DNA of 7,852 nt from Acidobacteriaceae bacterium (GCA_030049955.1 JASIJX010000430.1:1-7852); one strand, 5' to 3'. Positions 1 through 7,054 are shown, counted from the stretch's first letter. The notes: a model not told the origin generated them from the sequence alone. Numbers and translations are program-made.

Positions 1-1179
1 TGTACGCTGTTGCTGCAGATTGGCGCAGTCGATCATCTCAAGTGAGCCGCCGCGCAGATATCCAACATAATCGAGCTTCGCGCCGGAATCAGATGGGTAG
101 GGTCGCTGCCCCGGATGGTTAAGATAGTCGGGGATTTTGGGGGAACTTGGACCGAGAACGAGATTACGGCCATCTGCGATGTAAAGCGCCTGGTTTCGCG
201 TGGAATAGAGGATGCTTGAAGGGTACGCTCCTACCGGAATCAGACCCTCGAGGTTAAAAGTTGATTCCGGGGAATCATCGTCTTTTGCAATGTTAAACAT
301 GGCAACGGCATTGACCGCAGCCAAGGCGGCGAAAAGTCGGTGCCCTATGCGGTCGATCGTCAGGGAGCTTAGTTGCGCGCCTCCGAGAGGCAAGCCCGGG
401 ATACGCACATCGACTCGGCGTATCTCCTTCCAGGTGTGAATATCGATGATCGAAATCAAATCAGAATCCGAGCAAGCCACGAGCAACGGGCCGTTATGCG
501 TAAGCATGCGAAGGTCCGCGGGATGGCTACCGACCGGGATTGTGGCCAGGACTTTCAGACCGGCTACACGAAGTATGGATACGGACGCCTGTCCCCAGTT
601 CGCCACTGCAAAGAGCCCAGAGGATATTCGTCGAATCGCATAAGGGTATTCGCCCGTCTTCACTGTTCCCAAAATGTTACCGCTTATGAAGTCGAAGCGA
701 ACGATCTGGTGACTCTCATTGCAAGATACGAGCGCCGTGCGATCGCTATCGACGGCCACGCCGGCCGTGACATCGCATGGTGGAAGAACGATTTCTCGCG
801 GCTTTCCGAAGACGCCGTTCGCGAAGGGAATGGCCCAGACGGAGTGAGAGCCGGCTGCAGCCAGAAGCAGCTTGTGGGAAACCTGATAGTCCAGCCCGTA
901 CCATAAGGCTGGAAGCTGGAGCTTGTCTACAACTGTGTGCTGTACTTCGTTGTATGCCAGCAGATAGGGTGATCGATAGGGAGAATTTGTACTTACCAGT
1001 ACTCCGCCTGGTGTTTCGATCAAGTTGAGTGGCGTATCACCCGGTGCAATCCGGATTCCAGCGGACGCGCGAGCAAACTCTCTGCTCTGTCCGCTCAAAA
1101 CTGACGCTGTGCTCAACAGAGCAGTCGTGGCTAGAAGTATCAGCCGCGCTGTGACTAAAAGCGGTCGATTCAATTGCAT
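1..1179 (-). CDS. Exported YncE-like beta-propeller protein, 3'-truncated by the window edge
   Basis: An uninterrupted reading frame runs from an ATG at 1179 to the window edge, giving 393 residues with no stop, so the C-terminal part is missing. Residues 1-32 look like a Sec signal peptide: Arg-5 and Arg-12, a hydrophobic stretch from 13 to 29, and likely cleavage near SGQS. The rest has repeated propeller-blade motifs of the YncE/YVTN kind, for example TGEYPYAIRR (about 175-184) followed by LFAVANWGQASVSIL (189-203), then VGSHPADLRM (216-225) and VGAYPSSILYSTRNQALYIADG (within 316-337). The stretch around 337-384, ending YLRGGSLEMID, resembles the junction seen in proteins that carry a YncE-like propeller followed by an alkaline-phosphatase-like phosphoesterase domain. 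That second domain would lie outside the window, so it is inferred, not seen. The likely location is the periplasm. A weak GGGAC ribosome site precedes the ATG. The gene lies 214 bases downstream of the GH3 gene on the same strand, so it may have its own promoter. The substrate and role are unknown. Confidence 0.82.
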   Translation of the reverse strand, partial: MQLNRPLLVTARLILLATTALLSTASVLSGQSREFARASAGIRIAPGDTPLNLIETPGGVLVSTNSPYRSPYLLAYNEVQHTVVDKLQLPALWYGLDYQVSHKLLLAAAGSHSVWAIPFANGVFGKPREIVLPPCDVTAGVAVDSDRTALVSCNESHQIVRFDFISGNILGTVKTGEYPYAIRRISSGLFAVANWGQASVSILRVAGLKVLATIPVGSHPADLRMLTHNGPLLVACSDSDLISIIDIHTWKEIRRVDVRIPGLPLGGAQLSSLTIDRIGHRLFAALAAVNAVAMFNIAKDDDSPESTFNLEGLIPVGAYPSSILYSTRNQALYIADGRNLVLGPSSPKIPDYLNHPGQRPYPSDSGAKLDYVGYLRGGSLEMIDCANLQQQRT

Positions 1180-1241
1180 AGTATTAGTCCCATCATGGAA
1201 CAATCTTTGATGACTTCGATACGCGCGTTCCGTCGTAAGTG

Positions 1242-1287
1242 TTCTATGGAGCATCGCTAGCCCGCTGCTAGGAACACCGCCATAGAA
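1242..1287. repeat. Nested inverted repeat upstream of the beta-propeller gene
   Basis: Outer arms TTCTATGG (1242-1249) and CCATAGAA (1280-1287) are perfect 8-base complements. Between them, inner arms CTAGC (1257-1261) and GCTAG (1267-1271) flank a 5-base loop. The element sits 63-108 bases upstream of the ATG at 1179, in the 214-base gap between the GH3 stop and that gene. It could be an operator or a structured leader. Arms this short also arise by chance, and no T-run follows on either strand, so it is not an obvious terminator. A separate perfect 10-base palindrome, CACAATTGTG, lies at 1294-1303. Confidence 0.4.
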
Positions 1288-1393
1288 ACGCTGCACAATT
1301 GTGTGTCTCTTCATTACGCTGCGGTAACGGTTGGATGTCCTTGGGAAAAAGCGTGCAATCCGCTATGCGCGATCTCTTGCCGGTACCGGAATC

Positions 1394-4159
1394 CTATTTC
1401 TCCAGCTCTTTTAATCCCTCCACCGTCAATACGGCAGTGACACCCTGCGCGAATGCCGGCTGCCCGCCCGCGATGCTCACAATATACTTACCAGGAACTA
1501 TCTTGCGGTTACCGCTCTCATCGACCCGGCTTAATTGCCGGGCTGCAATCGGAATGGTGATGCGCCTTGACTGATGAGCCGCCAGATGTACGCGTTGGAA
1601 CGCTGCCAGGAACGGATGCTCGCCGGCGGGCGAGTCGGGCGCTTTCACGTAGACCTCCGCAACTTCGTCGGCTGCGCGACGGGTGGTGTTCGTAACCGTC
1701 ACGCAAATCGAGGCAGAATCCCCCGCAGCGATCGACGCTCGCGCCAACTCCGGCCGTTGGTAATGAAAGCTGGAGTAGCTCAGACCATATCCGAAAGGGT
1801 ACAAAACTTGCCCGTTGAAATAACGGTACGTGCGGTTTTGCATCGAGTAGTCCTCGAAAGGAGGCAGGTCCTTTGTATCGCGGTAGAAAGTGACCGGCAG
1901 ACGGCCAGAAGGATTGTTCTCCCCGGCAAGTGTTTCGGCAATTGCCGTTCCGGCTTCCTCTCCTCCGTACCATGCTTCCAGAACAGCGTCGGCGTGTTGA
2001 TTGGCCCAGTTCACTGCAAGTGCACTGCCGGAAGTAAGCACCACGATGAGCGGCCTGCCGGTGGTTTTCAGCGCTTCGAGCAGCCGTTTTTGAGCAGCAG
2101 GCAAATCGATGCTGGTGCGATCACCGCCGGAGAAACCATCGAGATCCACCTTCATCTCTTCGCCCTCAAGATCGGGCGACAGTCCCACGAAGGCGACAAT
2201 GGCATCGGCATTGCGTGCTTCATTCACCGCCTCATCCAGGAGAGGCTGAGCTGGCGGAAGCCAGTCAAAGCTCACGTGCCGATTCGGCCCGGTCCGCCGC
2301 TCTTCAGTGCGACGATAATCGATGCGGAGCGTGTGCGGTTTTGCGTCTCTGAAGTTCAGGGAAGCAGCGAGCTTGCCATCTTCGGTATCGACTACGAGGT
2401 TGCCATCAATATAGATACGGCAGAAGTTTCCCACGGGTTCGGATTTCTGATTGGTCGAACCTGTATCCTGCGCTTTCTTGGCTGGAATGATGCCGCGAAA
2501 TGAGAAGGTGTAGCTTCCCGGTCCCGGAGGCTGCAGAATTCCGGTCCAACGGACGGTGAAGTGGTTTGCCGGAACACCTGGTGCGGGAGCAGCGCCGTTC
2601 CAGTCGAAGCTGATATTCGGGTCATTCCGTACGAAATTTGGTTGGCCACTCCACGTCAGGTTATCGAAGTACTCCCCGCGTAAGCCAACCTGGGGCGAGC
2701 CTCCACCCTGATGCAAGGCGCTGGAGGGGACTGTCGACGGAAGTCCGTCCACCAGAACCGATCCGGCCGCATAGGTGACCGACGAATGATTGAACTGCTT
2801 TCTGATTCCAGCGAGGGGCAACACCGGCCGAGGAGCTGTGGCGCTGTAATTGCCTTCGACGTCCTCGATTATCTCCGCCGTAGGTCCGACCACCGCAATG
2901 CGCCTTGGAGCCTGAAGCGGCAGCACGTCGGCGCGATTTTTGAGCAGCACAATCGATTCCTTGGCTGCAGCAAGTGCCAGTTGCCGATTCTTCGGCGAAT
3001 CCACCTCAGCCAACGTGATCCGGTTGAATGGAACGCGATCAGGCGGATCAAACATGCCAAGCCGGATGCGCGTCGTCATCAATCGAATTACGGAACGGTC
3101 AAGATCGCTTTCTTTGAGCAGACCTTGCCGTACGGCACTCACAAGTGACCGGTAGCTGTCGCCACAATTCAGATCGTCACCTGCAAGTATTGTGGCGGCA
3201 GCGGCGTGCATAACGTCCGGGGTGAAATGATGCCCATGCGCCACATCGCTTATTGCGTCGCAATCGGATACTACATAACCCTGGAAGTGCCATGAGTTAC
3301 GCAAAACGTCCTTCAGCAGCAAGTCGCTAGCGCAAGCAGGCGTGCCATCTACGGCATTGTAGGCACACATCACGGACTGTGCGTGGCCTTCAACCACAGC
3401 TGCGCGAAAAGCAGGCAAGTAGGTATCTTCGAGATCGTGAGGAGAAACATCTACGTTGAAGGTGTGCCGCAACGGCTCGGGTCCACTGTGTACAGCAAAG
3501 TGCTTCGGCGTTGCAACTGCCATCAGATACTTTGGATCGTCGCCTTGCAGCCCTTGCACAAAATTCACCGCCATCTGACTGGCCAGATATGGATCCTCTC
3601 CATATGTCTCCTGGCCTCTGCCCCAGCGAGGATCGCGAAAGATGTTGACGTTGGGCGCCCAAAATGTAATGCCGGTGTAAAAATCGTTCTCACCTTTGCG
3701 CTGAGAATCGTTGTACTTGGCACGCCCTTCGATGGCAATCGCCGCACTGACCTGTTTCATAAGCGCTGGATCCCATGTGGCAGCCAGCGCAATTGCCTGC
3801 GGGAAGGTTGTCGCGACACCATCGAAAGCAACTCCGTGAAGAGCCTCGTTGTTCCATGCATATTTCGGTACGCCCAGCCGGGGAATTGCCGCTTGTCCAC
3901 GGTCCATCGTCTGCGCCACCTTCTCTTCCAGTGTCATGCGCCCGACAAGGTCTGTGGCACGAGCTTCCGGGGAAAGCGAAGGGTCAAGGTAGGCGCAGGT
4001 GCGAGGCGTGCAGGCTGCATCTGGTCGAGCCTGACCGAAGACACAACCTGCATAAGAGCCAGTCGCGATTGCAGCAGCAACAAGGAAAACACTCTTTAAT
4101 GCCATATTCAGCACAAATAACTTGATATGCCGACGTCCTACCTTCCATCCCAAATCCAT
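1394..4159 (-). CDS. Secreted GH3 beta-xylosidase/beta-glucosidase with inserted PA14 domain
   Basis: This is a complete 921-residue glycoside hydrolase family 3 enzyme that removes terminal beta-linked sugars from oligo- or polysaccharides by a retaining mechanism. The N-terminal catalytic barrel (about 55-370) carries WNNEALHG (102-109), RDPRWGRGQETYGEDP (175-190), KH at 219-220 and GYVVSDCDA, in which Asp-299 is the expected nucleophile. The alpha/beta sandwich starts near 400 (ESIVLLKN) and is interrupted by a PA14 carbohydrate-binding-type domain (about 492-636) beginning LRGEYFDN. It resumes near 640 with GLSPDLEGEE, where Glu-665 is a candidate acid/base. A C-terminal fibronectin-III-like domain covers about 815-910. 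The barrel resembles plant-type beta-xylosidases, and Glu-105 fits pentoside specificity, but glucosidase activity cannot be excluded. An N-terminal signal (hydrophobic 20-43) indicates export. ATG 4159 follows AGGGGG at a short 3-base spacing. An alternative ATG at 4105 gives a more typical signal peptide but has no visible ribosome site. The dehydratase gene ends 51 bases upstream, so co-transcription is plausible. Confidence 0.95.
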   Translation of the reverse strand: MDLGWKVGRRHIKLFVLNMALKSVFLVAAAIATGSYAGCVFGQARPDAACTPRTCAYLDPSLSPEARATDLVGRMTLEEKVAQTMDRGQAAIPRLGVPKYAWNNEALHGVAFDGVATTFPQAIALAATWDPALMKQVSAAIAIEGRAKYNDSQRKGENDFYTGITFWAPNVNIFRDPRWGRGQETYGEDPYLASQMAVNFVQGLQGDDPKYLMAVATPKHFAVHSGPEPLRHTFNVDVSPHDLEDTYLPAFRAAVVEGHAQSVMCAYNAVDGTPACASDLLLKDVLRNSWHFQGYVVSDCDAISDVAHGHHFTPDVMHAAAATILAGDDLNCGDSYRSLVSAVRQGLLKESDLDRSVIRLMTTRIRLGMFDPPDRVPFNRITLAEVDSPKNRQLALAAAKESIVLLKNRADVLPLQAPRRIAVVGPTAEIIEDVEGNYSATAPRPVLPLAGIRKQFNHSSVTYAAGSVLVDGLPSTVPSSALHQGGGSPQVGLRGEYFDNLTWSGQPNFVRNDPNISFDWNGAAPAPGVPANHFTVRWTGILQPPGPGSYTFSFRGIIPAKKAQDTGSTNQKSEPVGNFCRIYIDGNLVVDTEDGKLAASLNFRDAKPHTLRIDYRRTEERRTGPNRHVSFDWLPPAQPLLDEAVNEARNADAIVAFVGLSPDLEGEEMKVDLDGFSGGDRTSIDLPAAQKRLLEALKTTGRPLIVVLTSGSALAVNWANQHADAVLEAWYGGEEAGTAIAETLAGENNPSGRLPVTFYRDTKDLPPFEDYSMQNRTYRYFNGQVLYPFGYGLSYSSFHYQRPELARASIAAGDSASICVTVTNTTRRAADEVAEVYVKAPDSPAGEHPFLAAFQRVHLAAHQSRRITIPIAARQLSRVDESGNRKIVPGKYIVSIAGGQPAFAQGVTAVLTVEGLKELEK

Positions 4160-4210
4160 ATTCCCCCTGTGCCGCCTAAAGGTTCCGATGGCGCGAGTTT
4201 GCGAGTTAGG

Positions 4211-5395
4211 CTAATTATTCCAATGTGCAAGCAGTGGGGATTGATTCACGTTGACTGTGATTCCCAGCCCGGGCAAATTAGATAAGTTAACCTCGCCTGC
4301 GATTACGCCGGACTCGCCGAACAGGAGCGGCGCTGACTGTGCTACGGGATCGGCCCAAACGGGAATGGTTAAGGCTTCCAGCATAGAGCAGCTAAAGTTG
4401 GAAGCTGCAAAATGAACCACGGGAGCGCTGAATGTGTGAGGAATCAATTCTAGTCCGGCAGCCTCCGCCAAAGTTGCGATTCGACGCATTTCTGTGATTC
4501 CACCGACGCGATGCACATCGGGTTGAAGGATGTCCAAGGCACGGCGATCAAGCAGCTGGGCGAATCCGTAGCGAGTAAACTCGTGTTCGCCTGCCGCGAT
4601 AGCAATTCCGCTCTTCTTCCGAAGCTCCGCATAGAGTTCTATCTCATCCGGAAGAAATGGCTCTTCGATCCAGCGGACTCGGTACGGTTCGAGGGCTTTC
4701 GCCATCTCTAAGGCAAATGGAAGGTCCCACCCCATATAAGCGTCAACCATCACATCAATGTCGTATCCAATCGCTTCCCGCACTGCCTTAACCCGCTCAC
4801 TATTCTTCCGGATACCTTCGAGGCCATCTTTGGGAGTACCTGGCATCCGCATCTTCATGGCACGGTATCCCTGCGCAACGTATGCCTGAGCTTCTGCAAT
4901 AAATTTTTCCATCTCAACTGGATGCAAATGACTTGCATAGGTCGGAATTGTTTTGCGAACCGGACCTCCGAGCAGTGTATAGACCGGCTGGTTTAGGAGT
5001 TTTCCGTTCAGATCCCACAGCGCAATATCTATGGCACTAATAGCTTGTATGGCTGCTCCCTTCCGACCGTATGGGATAGAGGCGCGGAACATCTGATCCC
5101 AAATTACGTTGATTTGCCAAACGCTAGCGCCGAGCACGAATCTTTGCAAATGCCGTTCGAGAATATTGGAGGCAGCCCCTACTCCATCTTCAGCCCAGCC
5201 AATGCCGCTGTGGCCTGATTCGCACTCAATTCTTACCAGCATGGTTGCCTGAGGCCAACTCCAGCTGTCTAACGACTTGCCGTGGTCGTTATATCGGGAC
5301 ATAGGGTTCGCCGATGAGGCTCCGCGCTGGATTTCCCAAAACGAGCCCCATATCGACTGCTCTACACGCGCAACTTCAATTTTTGTGATCTTCAT
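4211..5395 (-). CDS. Enolase-superfamily (mandelate racemase/muconate lactonizing type) sugar-acid dehydratase, L-rhamnonate dehydratase-like
   Basis: The product is a 394-residue cytosolic enzyme expected to dehydrate an aldonic acid to its 2-keto-3-deoxy acid using Mg2+. The N-terminal capping domain covers about 1-125 and contains NPMSRY (30-35). The barrel follows, from AIQAISAIDIALWDLNGK (115-132). The three metal ligands are evident: Asp-218 (VMVDAY), Glu-244 (RWIEEP) and Glu-270 (AAGEHE). The His/Asp dyad is Asp-293 (QPDV) and His-320 (LIPH). Ligand spacing and motifs such as PMSRY, GEHE and QPDV are closest to the L-rhamnonate dehydratase group as I remember it. The two specificity residues I recall for that enzyme (a His and an Arg in the capping loop) do not appear conserved, so the substrate may be another aldonate. 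The start at ATG 5395 is supported by AAAGG five bases upstream. The gene is divergent from the GntR regulator across 31 bases and probably heads a unit with the GH3 gene. Confidence 0.92.
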   Translation of the reverse strand: MKITKIEVARVEQSIWGSFWEIQRGASSANPMSRYNDHGKSLDSWSWPQATMLVRIECESGHSGIGWAEDGVGAASNILERHLQRFVLGASVWQINVIWDQMFRASIPYGRKGAAIQAISAIDIALWDLNGKLLNQPVYTLLGGPVRKTIPTYASHLHPVEMEKFIAEAQAYVAQGYRAMKMRMPGTPKDGLEGIRKNSERVKAVREAIGYDIDVMVDAYMGWDLPFALEMAKALEPYRVRWIEEPFLPDEIELYAELRKKSGIAIAAGEHEFTRYGFAQLLDRRALDILQPDVHRVGGITEMRRIATLAEAAGLELIPHTFSAPVVHFAASNFSCSMLEALTIPVWADPVAQSAPLLFGESGVIAGEVNLSNLPGLGITVNVNQSPLLAHWNN

Positions 5396-5400
5396 ATGAA
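5391..5400. promoter_or_regulatory. Candidate operator palindrome over the dehydratase start codon
   Basis: TTCATATGAA is a perfect 10-base palindrome that spans the dehydratase ATG and the spacer after its ribosome site, beside the 31-base divergent gap. FadR/FCD-type GntR regulators bind short palindromes near their targets, so this is a candidate binding site. A 10-base palindrome is expected several times by chance in a window this long, so the support comes from position alone. Confidence 0.25.
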
Positions 5401-5405
5401 CCTTT
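5401..5405 (-). promoter_or_regulatory. Ribosome binding site of the dehydratase gene
   Basis: On the minus strand AAAGG is followed by five bases (TTCAT) and then the ATG at 5395. This supports that start for the dehydratase and shows that its leader lies within the 31-base divergent gap. Confidence 0.6.
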
Positions 5406-5421
5406 GATCGCTTTCGTTATT

Positions 5422-5449
5422 GTGTTATGGTAATGAAGATGACTGACAA
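5422..5449 (-). promoter_or_regulatory. Possible sigma-70-type promoter for the dehydratase gene
   Basis: On the minus strand TTGTCA (5449-5444) matches five of six bases of the -35 consensus. After 16 bases comes TAACAC (5427-5422), a weak -10. Transcription would start near 5415, roughly 20 bases before the dehydratase ATG and just ahead of its AAAGG site. The promoter would overlap the first codons of the regulator gene. The -10 match is poor, so this is tentative. Confidence 0.22.
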
Positions 5450-6188
5450 TAGCAGCTCTCGCGCGAACCGGGATCAATCGTTAGCCAGTCGCGCATATCA
5501 GGTTATTCGTGAGAGGATATTCCGCGGCATCTATCGGATTGGTAGCGAAATTTCGCGTAGAGAACTTGCAAACGAGCTTGGGATGAGCATGGTGCCTGTT
5601 AATGATGCTCTTGGGCTCTTGCAAAGCGAGTACCTTATCGAAAATATTCCCCGCGTCGGCACTCGAGTAAGAATCCCAACCCCCTTGGATATCCGTGGTT
5701 TTTGGGCCGTTCGCGAAGGCTTGGAGACGCAAGCCGCACGACTCTTCGCACGTAACGCAAGTGGAGCTGAGCGTCAGGAGCTTCGCAGCCTGGGCGCCGA
5801 ACTGGACTCCCTGCATGAAGCAACGACGGCTGTTCCCCGCGTGGAACCCGAGGCTCTTTATCGCTGGCGCTCCGCTCACATGGCATTCCACCTTCGCATT
5901 GCGTCTGGAACCCATATTCCCTTTCTTTTCCAAGCGGTGGAGAAGAACCAAATTCTCGTTTTCAACTGGTTCTATGAACACTCGATTTCGGCGTCCCCAG
6001 CCTTGCCGCCGCATTGGCATCAAACTCTCGCCGCTGCCCTCTGTCAGGACTCTGAAAGCGGTGCCGATGCAGCAATGCGCGACCATCTTCGCAATCGCGT
6101 CGAAGAACTTTTGCAACGGCTTGAAGAACATCTCACCTTGGATCGCAACCATCTGGCAGCGTTGATCGATGATCGTACGCAAATTTAG
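5427..6188 (+). CDS. GntR-family transcriptional regulator, FadR/FCD subfamily
   Basis: This 253-residue cytosolic DNA-binding regulator is probably a metabolite-responsive repressor of the adjacent sugar-acid genes. Residues about 18-83 form the GntR winged helix-turn-helix: LASRAYQVIRERIFRGIY (19-36), the recognition region SRRELANELGMSMVPVNDAL (43-62), and the wing IPRVGTRVRIPTP (74-86). Residues about 90-240 are an all-helical FCD effector domain with conserved WAVREGLETQAARL (93-106). Likely metal or effector ligands are His-155 (AFHLRI), His-198 (HWHQTL) and His-220 (AMRDHL). The position normally occupied by Asp four residues before the first His is His-151 here. The start is uncertain: ATGs at 5427, 5433 and 5439 are all in frame, none has a clear ribosome site, and the HTH is intact from any of them. 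The gene is divergent from the dehydratase and converges on the dehydrogenase with a 17-base gap. Confidence 0.93.
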   Translation: MVMKMTDNSSSRANRDQSLASRAYQVIRERIFRGIYRIGSEISRRELANELGMSMVPVNDALGLLQSEYLIENIPRVGTRVRIPTPLDIRGFWAVREGLETQAARLFARNASGAERQELRSLGAELDSLHEATTAVPRVEPEALYRWRSAHMAFHLRIASGTHIPFLFQAVEKNQILVFNWFYEHSISASPALPPHWHQTLAAALCQDSESGADAAMRDHLRNRVEELLQRLEEHLTLDRNHLAALIDDRTQI

Positions 6189-6205
6189 TTTCGGCATTTT
6201 CGAAT

Positions 6206-6958
6206 TCACCGGGCTGTCAGGCCGCCATCGGCCATCAGGTGTGTCCCTGTGACATATGTGGCGTCTGAAGAACACAGAAACAGTACACATCGTGCAATGT
6301 CCTCAGGCGTAGCAAGGCGCCCCAGCATAGTTTGGTCGGCAAGCTCACGCACTACGTCTTCGCGATTCCGGCCGGATTGCTCCACATAAAAATCGAAAGC
6401 TGGAGTCAACGTATATCCCGGACAAACCGCATTTACCCGGATGTTGAACCTACCCAGATCAAGCGCCATACAGCGGGTCATTCCGAGCAAAGCAGCTTTG
6501 GTAGTGTTGTAGGTCATCGTTCCTGCCTGCGCGATTATTCCACTGATCGAACTTATGTTGACGATAGCCCCGTTTCCTGCCCTTTTCATTGAATCGACAG
6601 CATAACGGGACATCAATGAGGCACCAATAACATTGACATCAAGAATCTGTTTCCACTCCTGGCTCGTCGCCTCAATTGAGCGAAACAAAGGACAAACAGC
6701 ATTGTTGATCAGAATTGACACAGGCCCAAAACGCTGTTCGGCGGTATTCACGCACGCCGCGCAATGCCCTTCGTCCGCGACATCGCCACGGAAAAAGTAA
6801 CAGTTGTTCTTGAGTTCCGCAGCTACAGCGTTCCCTGAGGCCTCTGCAACATCCATCAACACAATAGAAGCGCCTTCGCTAGCAAGCGCCTTAACGATTG
6901 CTTTACCAATGCCAGATGCTCCTCCCGTCACGATCGCGGTTTGGCCGCAAAAACGCAT
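6206..6958 (-). CDS. Short-chain dehydrogenase/reductase (SDR), classical type
   Basis: This 250-residue cytosolic oxidoreductase has a complete classical SDR pattern. It shows the nucleotide-binding TGGASGIG (11-18), Asp-36 after the second strand (which favours NAD over NADP), NNA (85-87), Asn-109, catalytic Ser-137, and Tyr-150/Lys-154 in YNTTK. The NAVCPGYTLTP segment lies at 176-186. The family oxidises hydroxyl groups or reduces ketones. Beside a sugar-acid dehydratase it may oxidise a 2-keto-3-deoxy sugar acid to a diketo acid, or act on a sugar or lactone; this is inferred from context. I place the start at ATG 6958, because a perfect AAAAGGAGG lies seven bases upstream and the protein then begins MRFCGQTAIVTGG, as SDRs usually do. 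A longer frame from TTG 7021 or ATG 7015 adds about 20 acidic residues without a good ribosome site. The creatininase-family gene ends 96 bases upstream on the same strand, so the two are probably co-transcribed. Confidence 0.93.
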   Translation of the reverse strand: MRFCGQTAIVTGGASGIGKAIVKALASEGASIVLMDVAEASGNAVAAELKNNCYFFRGDVADEGHCAACVNTAEQRFGPVSILINNAVCPLFRSIEATSQEWKQILDVNVIGASLMSRYAVDSMKRAGNGAIVNISSISGIIAQAGTMTYNTTKAALLGMTRCMALDLGRFNIRVNAVCPGYTLTPAFDFYVEQSGRNREDVVRELADQTMLGRLATPEDIARCVLFLCSSDATYVTGTHLMADGGLTAR

Positions 6959-6965
6959 CTCGTCG

Positions 6966-6974
6966 CCTCCTTTT
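6966..6974 (-). promoter_or_regulatory. Strong Shine-Dalgarno deciding the SDR start
   Basis: The minus strand reads AAAAGGAGG, then seven bases, then the ATG at 6958. It is the strongest ribosome site in the window and lies inside the longer alternative frame opening at 7021, so the shorter 250-residue protein is preferred. Confidence 0.8.
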
Positions 6975-7054
6975 CCTATCGCAGAGTCAATAGTCTTGAC
7001 CTCGACATCTGTCATGGGCAAAGGGCAACCTCAAAAATCTGTTGTTTGCGAACG

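Noticed and set aside
373..906. 177-codon open frame on the plus strand in the left part
   Set aside because: The opposite strand carries the propeller frame with a signal peptide and repeated blade motifs over the same bases, so this frame is a shadow.
1346..1363. Possible intrinsic terminator after the GH3 gene
   Set aside because: On the minus strand a T5 run follows GCG...CGC, but the stem is only three base pairs, too weak to call.
1380..1389. Perfect palindrome CCGGTACCGG just after the GH3 stop
   Set aside because: It has no loop to form a hairpin and no T-run after it. Palindromes of this length are expected by chance several times in a window this size.
1574..2503. 309-codon open frame on the plus strand
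   Set aside because: It lies wholly antisense to the GH3 gene, whose catalytic motifs and domain order are intact. The translated frame shows no recognisable domain and looks like a shadow of the coding strand.
4040..4045. Lipobox-like YAGC near the GH3 N-terminus suggesting a lipoprotein
   Set aside because: The -3 position is Tyr rather than Leu, Val or Ile, and a signal-peptidase-I site (FGQA) lies just after it, so a lipoprotein call is not supported.
4193..4207. Short tandem repeat GCGAGTTT/GCGAGTT between the dehydratase and GH3 genes
   Set aside because: There are two copies of seven to eight bases, with no further copies or structure, so it is most likely chance or slippage.
5481..6290. 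269-codon open frame on the minus strand across the regulator
   Set aside because: It is antisense to a regulator with a clear winged HTH and FCD domain and also runs into the SDR gene in another frame. It has no family motif.
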